From Williamsia sterculiae (GTDB taxonomy: Bacteria; Actinomycetota; Actinomycetes; Mycobacteriales; Mycobacteriaceae), in assembly GCF_900156495.1 (NCBI RefSeq), contig NZ_FTNT01000016.1:1-64000 (forward strand): a stretch of 64,000 nucleotides of DNA, written 5' to 3'. Below are positions 40,446-49,938 of the stretch, in pieces. The notes below the pieces were generated by a model. That model saw only the letters and a list, made by a program, of their open reading frames with translations, was not told the DNA's origin and did not search any database. Positions within the stretch are counted from its first letter, which is position 1. Each line of letters starts with the position of its first letter. A program made the translations under genes and the position numbers.

Positions 40446-41708
40446 TCACCCGGCCAGGGCGTAGGCGGCTTGGGTGTTGGGTGCGGGTGCGCCGGCGGCG
40501 TCGTCGCCGCCGAATCGGCGGACGTACATGTCCTCGCCGTTCCACCCCGATAGCGGCATGATCGACACGGTTTTTCCGGACTCGGGGGCGTTGAGCAGCA
40601 TGTCTTTTCCGTTCTCTTTGCCGTAGTAGATGCCGACGTGATGGGTGTTGCCGCCGGATCCGAAGTAGATGAGATCCCCGGGTTGTTTCTGATCCAGCGG
40701 GATCGTTTTGCCGCGTCCGTCGTAGAGCTGGCCGGGGTTGGAGTGGTCGCCGGTGAAGTGCGGGAGCAGGATCTTCCCGCCCGATGCCTGATACACCGCG
40801 TACAGGGTCAGACCGGAGCAGTCGAACCCTTTGTGTGTGGTGTCGCCGTTGGCGTCTCCTGCGCCGCCACCATCGGACACACCCAGGGTGGGCCCGTTCT
40901 TGTCACCGCCGCCCCACGAATACGGGGTCCCGATCCACCGTTTCGCCGCCTCGATGACCCGTTGCCCAAACGGGCCTCCGAGCGCGCCGCCGCTGTCGCC
41001 GCTGTCGCTGTCGCATCCGCTGGAATCGGTCGGCGTCGACGAACCGGTACCGGTGCCGGTGTCGGTGACCGCGGTCGCGGGGTTGGACCCGTCGACGGTT
41101 TTCGCGACGGCGGCCATCACGGAGCGGGCCAGGGCGATGGTGGCGGCGTAGGCGTTGGGTCCGGACACCTCCACGGCTTGGGCCAGCGCGGATGGGTCCA
41201 TCGTCTGGTACCCGGGTTTGGTTTTCGCTTGGTCGTAGAACCAGTTCGCCTGGTACCCGGGGTCCATGAGTTTGGCCATACCGACCGCGCCCCAGATGGA
41301 TGCGCGTAGCTGGTTGGGTCCCACGGAGTCGTAGTCGTGGCCTTCCCCGTCGTGGGGGAACTTGAGTGATTCGGCGACGCCGGTGTTGGCGAGGTTGCGG
41401 TAGGACGATTCGGTGGCTTGGGCGTTGAGGTTGGCCAGGATCACCGAGTCCGGTTCGCCGCGCTGTTTGCCGATGGCGTAGGTGTTGCGGGCGACCGCCA
41501 CCTGTTTCGGGTTCAGGCCGGCGATGGTCGCGCCCCCGTCGCCGCTGACACCCATCCCGGCGCTGACTGCGGCGGTGTCGGTGGCGCAGTCGGTGCTCAC
41601 TGATGCGGGGATGATCGCCAACGGGATCATCACCAGCAGCGCCAGCATCCCGAGCAGGGCGGCGGACAGCCCCGCCTTGCTCGCTGACCCCCCACCGCCC
41701 TCGGACAT
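40446..41708 (-). CDS. NlpC/P60 peptidoglycan hydrolase of the transfer system
   Basis: The protein has 420 aa from the ATG at 41708. An N-terminal membrane anchor (ALLGMLALLVMIPLAIIPAS) is followed by a lysozyme-like or linker region (LANLNAQATESSYRNLANTG, then GPNQLRASIWGAVGMAKLMD). The C-terminal NlpC/P60 domain begins near GQRVIEAAKRWIGTPYSWGG. It has the catalytic Cys in FDCSGL and His in HHVGIYYG. Such VirB1-like enzymes open the cell wall for the channel. It overlaps the VirB4 gene by one base. Confidence 0.9.
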   Translation of the reverse strand: MSEGGGGSASKAGLSAALLGMLALLVMIPLAIIPASVSTDCATDTAAVSAGMGVSGDGGATIAGLNPKQVAVARNTYAIGKQRGEPDSVILANLNAQATESSYRNLANTGVAESLKFPHDGEGHDYDSVGPNQLRASIWGAVGMAKLMDPGYQANWFYDQAKTKPGYQTMDPSALAQAVEVSGPNAYAATIALARSVMAAVAKTVDGSNPATAVTDTGTGTGSSTPTDSSGCDSDSGDSGGALGGPFGQRVIEAAKRWIGTPYSWGGGDKNGPTLGVSDGGGAGDANGDTTHKGFDCSGLTLYAVYQASGGKILLPHFTGDHSNPGQLYDGRGKTIPLDQKQPGDLIYFGSGGNTHHVGIYYGKENGKDMLLNAPESGKTVSIMPLSGWNGEDMYVRRFGGDDAAGAPAPNTQAAYALAG

Positions 41709-43645
41709 CAGAGCAGAGCTTCGGTCTCGTCGACCACGACGGCGTCGATGACCTCGACATCGTCGTCGCTGCTTTCGAACGCCTGGTTGGTGTTGTGCAC
41801 GTTCGCGTCCCGCGCGAACTGTGACAGCGTCAACCGGAACGGGATACCGGGATCTTCTTTTCCGCCGGTACCGATTTTCAGCATGAAACAGCCGGTGCCG
41901 TCCGCTTCGCGGATCCGCTTGGGTGGTGGTACGTCCCCGCGGGCGCGGGCCTCGGCGACCTCGGCGGCGTATTGCGCGCGTTCCTTGGCCAACCGTTTGT
42001 CGTCCGGGGGTGGGGCGGAAGCGAACTCGGCGATCCGCGCGCGGTCGGTCTCGGTGAACGACACCACCCGCGAGAGCAGGTTCAGTTCGTTGTCGCCGAC
42101 CGGACCGATGATCTTGGCCTGGGCGCGTTCGATGAACCCCAACGCCTTCTGCACGTCGGCCTCGGACTCGAAGGATGCGAGGTCTTTGAGGGTGTGGGTG
42201 ATCATGATCAGGACCACACCCATCTGCCGGTTGAGTCGGGTGAGTTCGTCGACGCGGTCGATCATCCCGGCCCCGGCGCGCAGGATCCGCCACAGCTCGT
42301 CCATGACGAGGATGAACGTGCGCCGCGGCGCCAGACCGGCGTCGGCGAGGACGTGCGCGGCCTCGATCGCCCCGAAACAGTCCGACCAGCACGTCAGCAA
42401 CACCGCAGCCAGCAGGTTGCGGTCGCCTTCGGGGATCTGCGACAGATCGATCGTCACCGCCGGATGCGACAGGTCGACCGGTTCGGTGGAATGGGCGTTG
42501 AACACCTGCCCGAACGGCCCCTGGGTCAGGGCGCGCAACCCTTGGCGCAGCGGCAGGGTCAGCGCCCGGTACTGATCGGCGGTGTCGGCGCCGGAATCGG
42601 CGAACAGCTCCGGCAGGTTCGCATCGATGACGGCGTACAGGTTCTCGATCAGCGGGGGGTGATTGTCGTCGAATCGGCCGAACCGCTCGGCGTGGGAGTT
42701 GGCGTAGAGCACCGTCAGCGCGGCGGCCAGCACGGTCTCTTCCCAGTCGGCGACCGAACCCTCTTTGCGTTTGAGCTCCAGCAGGTTCACCACGGCGGTG
42801 ACCTGGCGGGCCCGGCACTGCGAGCGGACCCGGTCGGCGAGGGCCTCATCAGCGCGGCGCCGCTCTTTCCTCTGGCCCAGGCGGGCGAGCACACTGGCCA
42901 ACCCGCCGATGGCCAACGGGTTGATCGCGTGACGGCCGTAGGACAGGGTCGACACCTGACCTACGACCCTGTCGGTGACCATGACGTAGTCGGGTTTGGT
43001 GTCGGGGAAGATCGCGGTGCAGCCTTGCGCGATCATGCCGAGCACCATGTGCCGGATCTCGGTGGATTTGCCGTACCCGTTGAGCGCCAGCATGAACAGC
43101 ACCGGTGCGGTCAACGGTCCGTCGGTGAACCACGTCAGCGGGTCGAACCCGAAATCGGCGCCGGTGACCATGTGATGCCCCGACGGGGTGCCCAGTACCG
43201 GCGACCGGGCGCCGAAGCAGAACGGGTACATGCCGCCACCGACCTGGGTGCTAGTCCCCCGATACTCGGGCAGCTTCCCGATCGAGAGCATGCGACCGCC
43301 GCCGGCACCCTTGTAGCCGCGTGGTGTGAAGACCGGGGTCTCGACGTCGAAACCACCGGTCACCCGCATGTTCTCGATCGCGGCGCGGTGCCGGCGTTTT
43401 TCCGCGGTTATCCGTTTGCGGGCGCGTCGACCTTTCCACCCGCGCCGGGTTGCCATGTCCTGCAACCGGGTGTAGGCGTCGTCGGTGAGGATCCACTGCC
43501 CGCCGATACGGACCCGGTCACCGTCGGTCGACATTCCGGTCGGGTCCTCGGCGCCGACGATGTCGCGGTACTGCTCGGCGGCGGTCACGGGTGGTTCGGC
43601 AACCTCGCCGTCGGCGGCGCGGTGGCGCGCCGGTGCCGAGGTCAT
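41708..43645 (-). CDS. VirB4/TraC-like conjugation ATPase
   Basis: The protein has 645 aa. Walker A is FMLALNGYGKSTEIRHMVLG and Walker B is TFILVMDELWRILRAG. The stretch MGVVLIMITHTLKDLASFES resembles the following conserved motif of VirB4 ATPases. It is soluble by sequence and docks to the membrane complex. The start overlaps the SCO6880 gene by 4 bp. Together the two probably supply the functions of one classical VirB4/TraC system. Confidence 0.88.
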   Translation of the reverse strand: MTSAPARHRAADGEVAEPPVTAAEQYRDIVGAEDPTGMSTDGDRVRIGGQWILTDDAYTRLQDMATRRGWKGRRARKRITAEKRRHRAAIENMRVTGGFDVETPVFTPRGYKGAGGGRMLSIGKLPEYRGTSTQVGGGMYPFCFGARSPVLGTPSGHHMVTGADFGFDPLTWFTDGPLTAPVLFMLALNGYGKSTEIRHMVLGMIAQGCTAIFPDTKPDYVMVTDRVVGQVSTLSYGRHAINPLAIGGLASVLARLGQRKERRRADEALADRVRSQCRARQVTAVVNLLELKRKEGSVADWEETVLAAALTVLYANSHAERFGRFDDNHPPLIENLYAVIDANLPELFADSGADTADQYRALTLPLRQGLRALTQGPFGQVFNAHSTEPVDLSHPAVTIDLSQIPEGDRNLLAAVLLTCWSDCFGAIEAAHVLADAGLAPRRTFILVMDELWRILRAGAGMIDRVDELTRLNRQMGVVLIMITHTLKDLASFESEADVQKALGFIERAQAKIIGPVGDNELNLLSRVVSFTETDRARIAEFASAPPPDDKRLAKERAQYAAEVAEARARGDVPPPKRIREADGTGCFMLKIGTGGKEDPGIPFRLTLSQFARDANVHNTNQAFESSDDDVEVIDAVVVDETEALL

Positions 43646-45135
43646 TCGAACACCGCCAGGTGACCGCTGGCGTATTCGGGCAGCAGAATCCCCACACCGA
43701 TACCGCCGGCGAACGCGGCATCGGAGTCGCCCCAGCAGCGTTGCAGCATGATCGACGCCTCATCACCGAGCCCTTCGAGCTCCGGGGTGATCTCGGCGAG
43801 GTCATCGTCTTTGGGGGTGGTGAGGGTGACCAGCATCCCGAACCGGGTCAGCCCGGCCCCGTGGGCCTGCTCGACGCGGGCGGCTTGGGTGTTCTCCCGG
43901 CGGATCGTTGCCGATGCTGAGGCCACCCCGGACTTGGACTGCTCATCGGCCAACGCCTCCCGGAAGTCGGCGTTGACCATCTTCTTCGCCTCACCGGCCC
44001 GGTGGATCCGGTAGACGACGGTGACCCGTTTGCACGGCAGGGTGGCCCGGGGAATGAGCAACGGTTTCAGGTTGTCCGAGGGCACCGCCGACTCCGGCGG
44101 CGTCGCCATTTCCCAGGTCACCGACCGGAACCCGTTATGCAGATAGTGATCCCAGTTGTTGCGCGCGCCACGCGGACCGGCTTGGTCCCAGGCGATGACG
44201 TCGGTGCGGCCCTGCTGGGTCAGACCCTCGATGGCCGCGGTCAGTTCCGGTCGGTACGCCCGCGCCACGAGCATCGAGATCTCCCCACCGGTCATGGGGA
44301 CGGCGTCGACACCGGCTTTCTTCGTCGCCGCGATCAATGTCGACAGCTGCGACCCGATCTGTTTGGCGACATCGAGGACCGTCTTCGCGCCGCGCGGGCG
44401 GATGAAGATGAAACACACCCGCACCTCCGCGCGCACAGTCCCACCGGAACGGTCGGTGACCGTCGACGCCAGGTGCTCCAACGCGAATTCCGGGGCGGCG
44501 GGTGAGTGAATGCGCCGGGCCTCAGCCTTGACCCGCTGCCCGAATTCGGGCACTGACTCGACGGTGACCGTCATCCCGATCGCGCCGTTGGTCGTGCCCA
44601 ACCGGGCCAGCAGGTCACCGTGCCCGGCGACCCACTGGTTGGCTTGCCACTGGTCGAACCCCTCCTGCCCGCGCGGGGTGACGTCGAGGACGACCGCGAA
44701 GTGGTCTTTGGCTCGCAGATGGTTCATCCCCCACCGGTCGCCGTTGCGCAGTTCGTACTCGTATTGCTCGACGTTGCCGAGGATCCCCGGGGGCATACCG
44801 AAGCCGGGCGTCTTGCCGAACACACCGCCGGAGAAGTCGGTCTCTTTGCGCCAGAACGCCCATCGGTATTGCACTCGCCTGACCATCCATTCCAGTCCGG
44901 TGACACCCTCGCGGTGCCACACCAGGGGCACCAGGAGCCCCGATTCGATGAGAAATGCGCTGCCACCGACCCACAGCGATTGGGTGATCGACACCAAGAT
45001 CACCCACACCAGCAGCAGGACCCCGCCGAGGACGGTGACCCCCCACGTCTGTCCGAACAGCCCCGTGGAGCGGGGTTTCGACCACCGGCCGAACAGCAGA
45101 ATCGCGTTCTTCTCCACACCGGATGTTGCGGTCAT
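43642..45135 (-). CDS. SCO6880-family transfer protein
   Basis: The protein has 497 aa. Two membrane segments near residues 30-70 (VTVLGGVLLLVWVILVSITQ) are followed by a large soluble domain containing GRWSKPRSTGLFGQTWG at the start and EQYEYELRNGDRWGMNHLRA in the middle. This is the SCO6880 arrangement: a PrgI-like membrane part joined to a VirB4-N-like domain, conserved in actinobacterial conjugation loci. No Walker motifs are seen, so ATPase activity resides in the next gene. Confidence 0.88.
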   Translation of the reverse strand: MTATSGVEKNAILLFGRWSKPRSTGLFGQTWGVTVLGGVLLLVWVILVSITQSLWVGGSAFLIESGLLVPLVWHREGVTGLEWMVRRVQYRWAFWRKETDFSGGVFGKTPGFGMPPGILGNVEQYEYELRNGDRWGMNHLRAKDHFAVVLDVTPRGQEGFDQWQANQWVAGHGDLLARLGTTNGAIGMTVTVESVPEFGQRVKAEARRIHSPAAPEFALEHLASTVTDRSGGTVRAEVRVCFIFIRPRGAKTVLDVAKQIGSQLSTLIAATKKAGVDAVPMTGGEISMLVARAYRPELTAAIEGLTQQGRTDVIAWDQAGPRGARNNWDHYLHNGFRSVTWEMATPPESAVPSDNLKPLLIPRATLPCKRVTVVYRIHRAGEAKKMVNADFREALADEQSKSGVASASATIRRENTQAARVEQAHGAGLTRFGMLVTLTTPKDDDLAEITPELEGLGDEASIMLQRCWGDSDAAFAGGIGVGILLPEYASGHLAVFE

Positions 45136-46877
45136 CGTTGGGGTCCTCCTGTGGTGTCGGAACCGCTGTCGGAGAACACGTCCTGAGCGGTGGATGACAG
45201 ATTCGCGATGTGCCCGGCGGCGTCGGAGACGTGTCCGGCCGACGACCCGGCCGAGGACATGACCCCGGTGCCGCCGGAGCCCGATGCGGGTGTGCCACCC
45301 CCGCCGGAGCCCTGGCTACCGCCGGGTGCGGTGCTGGCCCCGGACTGCCCGCTGCCGGAGCCGGTGTCGCGGGCCGCGGTGCCCGGGGTCGACGCCTGCG
45401 TGGGTGCCCCATTGCCCTGCGATCCGCCGCTGCGGGAACCGGCCCCTTGTTGGCCCGCGCTGGAGGTGCCCGACCGGGCGGCTCCGGACTGCTTGGAGCC
45501 GTTGGTCGTCGACCCGCTGGTGCCTTCCCCGGCGCCGGACAACCCGGCTCCGCCGGCTTGCGCGGCGCCCTTCATCGGGGCGGTGGCCATCTGACCGCCC
45601 TTGCCGCCCATGTTGCCCCCGGATTGACTGGCTGCCATACCGATCGGGCCACCCGCCATACCAGCCCCAGCGGTCGACGCGGTCGACCCCGAGGATTTGC
45701 CGGAGCCGCCGGACCCGCCGCCGCCGAGACCTTTACCGGCCGCGGCCAGGGAGCCGCCGGCGGCGATGACGCCCATGGCCATGGTCGCCGCGGTGAGCCC
45801 GGACGCCCCGGCCATCGCCATCCCCCCAGACACCAACCGCGTCAGGATCGGGAGCACCGCGGAGGCCATCAGCAGCAGGATCAATCCGTAGAACTGGATT
45901 TCCGGGTTGTTGGTTTTCGCGCTGGCCAGCACGAACGCCACCATGTACACCAGGGCGGCAACGAATTTCCACAGCAGCAGCGAGATCGCCCACCGGGTGA
46001 TGTTGCGGTAGGCGTTGGACCCGATGCTGGTGCCGGACGCGCACGCGATCACCGGCATGAGCGACACGATGACCGCGAGCATCGCCTGGCGGACCACCAG
46101 CAACACCACTTGCAGCAGCGCCGAGAGGATCCCGACGATGCTGATCACGAACATCAGCCCGGACCCGAAGAACGGCAACAACTGATCCATCGCGGCCATG
46201 TTCGCGATGACCTGGCCAGGGTTGTTGTGGGTGGCGTAGTTGAGGATGTCGTTGGAGATGATGTCGACCGCCGCCGACATCGCCGTCATCAACCCGCCGA
46301 ACGTCCAGACCCCGACAATGGTCCGCATCAGCGAGTGGAACATCGCCTCACCCTCGGCGTAGACGGTGTTGCGTTTGGCCATCATCAGCCGGAACCCGCC
46401 GAGGATGATCGACACCACCAACAAGATCAGCTGGATGGACAGGGTCGCGGCCTGGACTTGCTGCACCGGTGCCCATTGCCCCGCTTGGGGTGTGGGGATC
46501 TTGATGAACCACGACATCGACAACTCGATGAGCCGGGCCTCCCCGGCCATCATCGACTGCACAATGCCTTTGAACCCGGAGGTGGCGGCGTCGGTGATCG
46601 CCTTCTTCGGGTTGATGATCGCCCCGCCCACCTTGCAGGCGGTCCCGATGATCGGGACCTTCGGGCACGACGGGTCCGCCGCGGCGACCGGTGCGCTGGC
46701 CTGCGGGTCGCCGACGAGCTGCCCCGTCAACGGGGCCAGCGTCGAGACGATCAGCGCCGCGAGCAGCACCCCGACCAACCGCACCAAGCACCGGCGGCGT
46801 GGAGTGGCCGGTACCGCCGCGGCACGGGTGGGTGGTGGCGTAACGAGAAAGGTCGATGATGCTGTGGCGCTCACCAT
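45132..46877 (-). CDS. VirB6/TrbL-like polytopic membrane protein
   Basis: The protein has 581 aa from the ATG at 46877. A leader-like hydrophobic region lies near residues 30-50. At least five more membrane segments follow between about 130 and 370 (LSIQLILLVVSIILGGFRLM, LLQVVLLVVRQAMLAVIVSL, YGLILLLMASAVLPILTRLV and others). The last ~200 residues are a low-complexity Gly/Ser/Ala tail. This outline matches VirB6/TrbL inner-membrane channel proteins with actinobacterial extensions. It overlaps its neighbours on both sides. Confidence 0.88.
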   Translation of the reverse strand: MVSATASSTFLVTPPPTRAAAVPATPRRRCLVRLVGVLLAALIVSTLAPLTGQLVGDPQASAPVAAADPSCPKVPIIGTACKVGGAIINPKKAITDAATSGFKGIVQSMMAGEARLIELSMSWFIKIPTPQAGQWAPVQQVQAATLSIQLILLVVSIILGGFRLMMAKRNTVYAEGEAMFHSLMRTIVGVWTFGGLMTAMSAAVDIISNDILNYATHNNPGQVIANMAAMDQLLPFFGSGLMFVISIVGILSALLQVVLLVVRQAMLAVIVSLMPVIACASGTSIGSNAYRNITRWAISLLLWKFVAALVYMVAFVLASAKTNNPEIQFYGLILLLMASAVLPILTRLVSGGMAMAGASGLTAATMAMGVIAAGGSLAAAGKGLGGGGSGGSGKSSGSTASTAGAGMAGGPIGMAASQSGGNMGGKGGQMATAPMKGAAQAGGAGLSGAGEGTSGSTTNGSKQSGAARSGTSSAGQQGAGSRSGGSQGNGAPTQASTPGTAARDTGSGSGQSGASTAPGGSQGSGGGGTPASGSGGTGVMSSAGSSAGHVSDAAGHIANLSSTAQDVFSDSGSDTTGGPQR

Positions 46878-47806
46878 GTGGCCCACCCCGCCACGGTCGT
46901 GTAGTCGCGGGTACCCCCATCGGGCAGGCCGGTGTCGGGGATACGGAGCTTCCACTGACCGCCGTCCCACACCACCGTCAGCGGCCCGTCGATACTGGCG
47001 GTCTGCTCATCGGTGCGGGCGTTGGCCGGGTCCACCCCGACCGGGGCGTACGGGCCCGACGCCCACTGCACCGACGAGAAATCGGGGGTGTACTGATCGG
47101 ACACCGACACCCCGAACGGCACATCAATGCGGTTCTTCTGCTCGGCGGTGGCTGTGCCCGCCTGCGCGGCGAACGCGGACTTCGCGGTGTCGGAGCCCAC
47201 CACCTGATCCGCCAAAATCTTGTCCCGTACCGCTTGCGGGGCGACCGAGGCGCGCAACAGGATTTGCCACCCGGCCAGCGCCGACCCCTGGGCGGTGCGG
47301 GCGAACCCGGTGGCCATACCGTCGGTGACTGCGGCGGGCCCGTCGGACACCGAGTACGGCATCGGGACGCCGAACGTTTTTTCCCACACCATCCCGACCG
47401 GTGGTTGCGCGGTCGGACGATCGGTGTCGCGGGCCGGCTGTTGGGCTAGGGCGATACCCGCCGTGTCGCGTGGCACCCGCACCCGCCGGCCGAACGCGTC
47501 GGTGGTGTCGGGCGCATACGCCGGGTCAGAGTCCTCCCCCGCCCCCGCGGAGGTGTCGGCGGTCGACCCCGGCGCCGGCGTCGCCGACACCGATGAGCCC
47601 GACCCGCCCCCGGCGGTGGTCTGATCGTCGTGGTGCCCGGTGAACACCGACACCAGCACCACCACAACGGTGCCGATCACGGCGACCACCAGCACCGCCA
47701 ACACCCACCGCCGCCACCAGGACCACCCGGCCGAGACGGGTGCGTCGGCGGGCTGGGACGGGGGCAGCGGCCGGGGTATCAGCGATCGCAACGCTTTACG
47801 CAACAT
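46871..47806 (-). CDS. Single-TM transfer protein (VirB8/TcpC-like position)
   Basis: The protein has 311 aa. A basic cytoplasmic start and one membrane segment (WVLAVLVVAVIGTVVVVLVS) precede a Ser/Ala/Gly linker and an extracytoplasmic domain (VWEKTFGVPMPYSVSDGPAA, then RASVAPQAVRDKILADQVVG). The layout is that of VirB8/TcpC scaffold proteins, but sequence similarity to them is not visible by eye. It overlaps the VirB6-like gene by 7 bp. Confidence 0.72.
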   Translation of the reverse strand: MLRKALRSLIPRPLPPSQPADAPVSAGWSWWRRWVLAVLVVAVIGTVVVVLVSVFTGHHDDQTTAGGGSGSSVSATPAPGSTADTSAGAGEDSDPAYAPDTTDAFGRRVRVPRDTAGIALAQQPARDTDRPTAQPPVGMVWEKTFGVPMPYSVSDGPAAVTDGMATGFARTAQGSALAGWQILLRASVAPQAVRDKILADQVVGSDTAKSAFAAQAGTATAEQKNRIDVPFGVSVSDQYTPDFSSVQWASGPYAPVGVDPANARTDEQTASIDGPLTVVWDGGQWKLRIPDTGLPDGGTRDYTTVAGWATW

Positions 47807-47842
47807 GTGGGAGTCCTTCGCGGGTGCGGGTGTGCGGGGGGA

Positions 47843-48511
47843 TCAGGTGGTGTGGGCGAACGGGATCAGCCCGGCTGGTGGCGAGGTGATCGCGGCTTTG
47901 GTGGGTGTGCGGTCGGCGGGGTCGGCCAGCAGCAGCAGCCACCGACCGGGCGGGGACCACACCATCGCCGCGGTCGTGGTGTCCATCGACCCGTCGTATT
48001 CGCGGGTCACCAACCGCAGATCCGCCCGAGCGGTCGTGTAGTGGTCGACGGTGTACCCGAGCAGCGTCGGTGCCTTCCCGGTGGGCACCGCGGTGGTGAT
48101 CGACATTTGGGATCGGTTGATCTGCCAGGCGTCGCGGCCGGGCCCGGGCGCCAGCAGCACCGCACCGACCTGCGCCCATTCGCTGTCCGGGGCCAGGGAC
48201 ATGCGCACAACCGCGTTCGCCGCCGCCAATCCGGCTCCGGGCCCGTTGTGGGTGTACCCGGTCGGTGTCGCTGAGGTGGTGCCGCTGCGCGGTCCCTGAT
48301 CGCCTTGGGGCACTTGGACCCCGCTGTAGGCCACCCACCGCACCCCCGACGGTGGGGTGTTCGGTGCGACCGCGACCTCCGTGCCCGGTGCCGGCGACAC
48401 CGCTGACGGCCGCGCCGACGGGTGATCGTCGTCGCCGCACCCGGCCACCCCGGCGAGCAGGGCCGCACCAAGCAGTGCCGCGACAACGGTCGCCGGGATC
48501 GCGTCGGTCAG
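47843..48511 (-). CDS. Transfer lipoprotein with a probable CTG start
   Basis: The protein has 222 aa. The lipobox LLAGVAGC follows a hydrophobic leader (ATVVAALLGAALLAGVAG). No ATG, GTG or TTG precedes the leader at a sensible distance. A CTG at 48511 overlaps the upstream stop exactly as the usual NTGA overlaps do, so coupled initiation at CTG is likely. The mature part includes NAVVRMSLAPDSEWAQVGAV and ARADLRLVTREYDGSMDTTT. It is an extracytoplasmic component of the transfer machinery. Confidence 0.7.
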   Translation of the reverse strand: MTDAIPATVVAALLGAALLAGVAGCGDDDHPSARPSAVSPAPGTEVAVAPNTPPSGVRWVAYSGVQVPQGDQGPRSGTTSATPTGYTHNGPGAGLAAANAVVRMSLAPDSEWAQVGAVLLAPGPGRDAWQINRSQMSITTAVPTGKAPTLLGYTVDHYTTARADLRLVTREYDGSMDTTTAAMVWSPPGRWLLLLADPADRTPTKAAITSPPAGLIPFAHTT

Positions 48512-48771
48512 GCGGTGATCATGCCGTAGGCCAGCGGCACGGCGGTCAGGACGATGACCTGACCGCCGACGATCCCGAGCAGTGATGGTGCCTCCCGGTC
48601 GGATTCGCCGAAGTCGGCGAACCCGTGTTTGTTCTTGTGCAACCGGGCGAACAACATGCCCAGGCGCACTTGACCCATCACCAGCACGAACGCCAGCAGC
48701 CATCCGATCGGGACCAGGAGCGGCCGCAGATGTTCCAGCGGTACCGCCTGATCGGCGAGGATCACATTCAC
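48508..48771 (-). CDS. Small two-TM transfer protein
   Basis: The protein has 87 aa from a GTG. Two membrane segments (LVPIGWLLAFVLVMGQVRLG and LLGIVGGQVIVLTAVPLAYG) flank a charged cytoplasmic loop (HKNKHGFADFGESDREAPSL). Its position between the pilin-like gene and a lipoprotein gene suggests a VirB3-like role, but the similarity is only in size and topology. Confidence 0.68.
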   Translation of the reverse strand: MNVILADQAVPLEHLRPLLVPIGWLLAFVLVMGQVRLGMLFARLHKNKHGFADFGESDREAPSLLGIVGGQVIVLTAVPLAYGMITA

Positions 48772-48805
48772 TGTTCAACTCCCGGATTCCCATGACGGCG
48801 GCGGC

Positions 48806-49306
48806 TCAGCTCGCACCCATGTAGATGCCCGACGCGATCGCCCCGAGCGAGGACAACCCGGCCAAGCCGAGTGCGGAGTAGGCAATCGCCGAGCCCTCCT
48901 CAGAGCCCACGTTGTGGGACTTCTTCGCGTGCGAGAGCTTCGCGAACCCGAACGCCAGGCCCACGATCGCGACCAGGATGCACAACCCGAGGGCCACACC
49001 GGCCAACCAGTTCCACTTGTTCTGACCCGGTGCGGTCTGCACCGTCACCTGGATCCCACCCGGCAAACCCCCGCCACCGACATCAGCGCCGGTCCCCGCA
49101 CCCGGGGTAGGGGTGGGTGTCGGGTCGCCGGGTGCCGCGGTCGCGGTCACCGGGCCCGCGAGCACGGTCACCAGGGCGGCCGACCCGAGGACGGTCACCA
49201 TCCGCAGCCGGGCCCGCAGACCCGGCGCGCCGGGCGTGGTCGTGTGGGTGGACGTCGAGTCGATCGTGTCGCCCGCGAGTGTCGTGGGCAGTGTGGTGGT
49301 GGTCAT
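48806..49306 (-). CDS. Pilin-like (VirB2-type) transfer protein
   Basis: The protein has 166 aa from the ATG at 49306, with AAGGAG upstream. A long leader ends in ALVTVLAGPVTATAA, a likely signal-peptidase site. The mature part holds two membrane helices (WLAGVALGLCILVAIVGLAF and AYSALGLAGLSSLGAIASGI) separated by a short polar loop. This is the topology of VirB2/TrbC pilins and of the related actinobacterial channel subunits. Confidence 0.78.
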   Translation of the reverse strand: MTTTTLPTTLAGDTIDSTSTHTTTPGAPGLRARLRMVTVLGSAALVTVLAGPVTATAAPGDPTPTPTPGAGTGADVGGGGLPGGIQVTVQTAPGQNKWNWLAGVALGLCILVAIVGLAFGFAKLSHAKKSHNVGSEEGSAIAYSALGLAGLSSLGAIASGIYMGAS

Positions 49307-49347
49307 GGGTGAACTCCTTTGCTGGGCAGAGAGGGTGGGGTGTGCGG

Positions 49348-49938
49348 TCACGGCACGGCCGCGAGGTGCTGATCGCGCAGAGTGGTGATGCGCGTGCAGA
49401 TCTGTTCGCCGATCTCGGCGACGCGGCGCGGGACGACGGTGTCCAGGGGGCCGTCGCGTTTGGCGGGCACGTCCCCGGGGGCCCATGACGCCAGCACCGG
49501 CGGTTGCCCGGACAGGGCGTCGAGCCACGGGAGGGTCCACACCGGGCGGTCGTCGAGCAGCTCGGCGACGGTGTCGCGGAACGCGGCCACGTCTTTGCGC
49601 AACCGTCCGGGGCGGGTCGGCCGGATCAGCAGACCCACCACCACCGCATCCGGTGGGGCCAGGCCCTCGTCGGGTTCGCGCAGCACCCGCGCCGCGGCGC
49701 GTAGGCCCTTGACGGTGTCCTGGGCCACCACCACCGTCAGCGGGGTCGACGTCGGGTGCGCCGGCCATGCCTGCTCGGTGTCCGCGGCCGGCGCCCACAT
49801 GGCCGCCGCCGTCGACGCGCCCGCCCACGGGTGCGCCCCCAACACCGCGAACAGCGGCGGTGGGTCGTCGAGACGCTGTTCGAGCGGTTCGGTGCGCCAC
49901 ACCGCCCCCGGTGGCACCTCGAGCGAACTGGTGGCCAT
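49348..49938 (-). CDS. P-loop-like protein of the transfer cluster (DUF6668-like)
   Basis: The protein has 196 aa. LFAVLGAHPWAGASTAAAMW looks like a degenerate ParA-type P-loop (GxxGGxGxS/T) without the lysine. TPLTVVVAQDTVKGLRAAAR and DAVVVGLLIRPTRPGRLRKD follow as alternating strands and helices. Related proteins in actinobacterial conjugation loci are annotated DUF6668; that match is from memory. It may be a cytoplasmic regulator without ATPase activity. It overlaps its upstream gene by one base. Confidence 0.68.
   Translation of the reverse strand: MATSSLEVPPGAVWRTEPLEQRLDDPPPLFAVLGAHPWAGASTAAAMWAPAADTEQAWPAHPTSTPLTVVVAQDTVKGLRAAARVLREPDEGLAPPDAVVVGLLIRPTRPGRLRKDVAAFRDTVAELLDDRPVWTLPWLDALSGQPPVLASWAPGDVPAKRDGPLDTVVPRRVAEIGEQICTRITTLRDQHLAAVP

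Noticed and set aside
45210-46859. Long plus-strand ORF rich in Arg, His and Gly opposite the VirB6-like gene
   Set aside because: The composition is typical of the antisense of a GC-rich gene; the minus strand encodes clear membrane segments and overlaps its neighbours.
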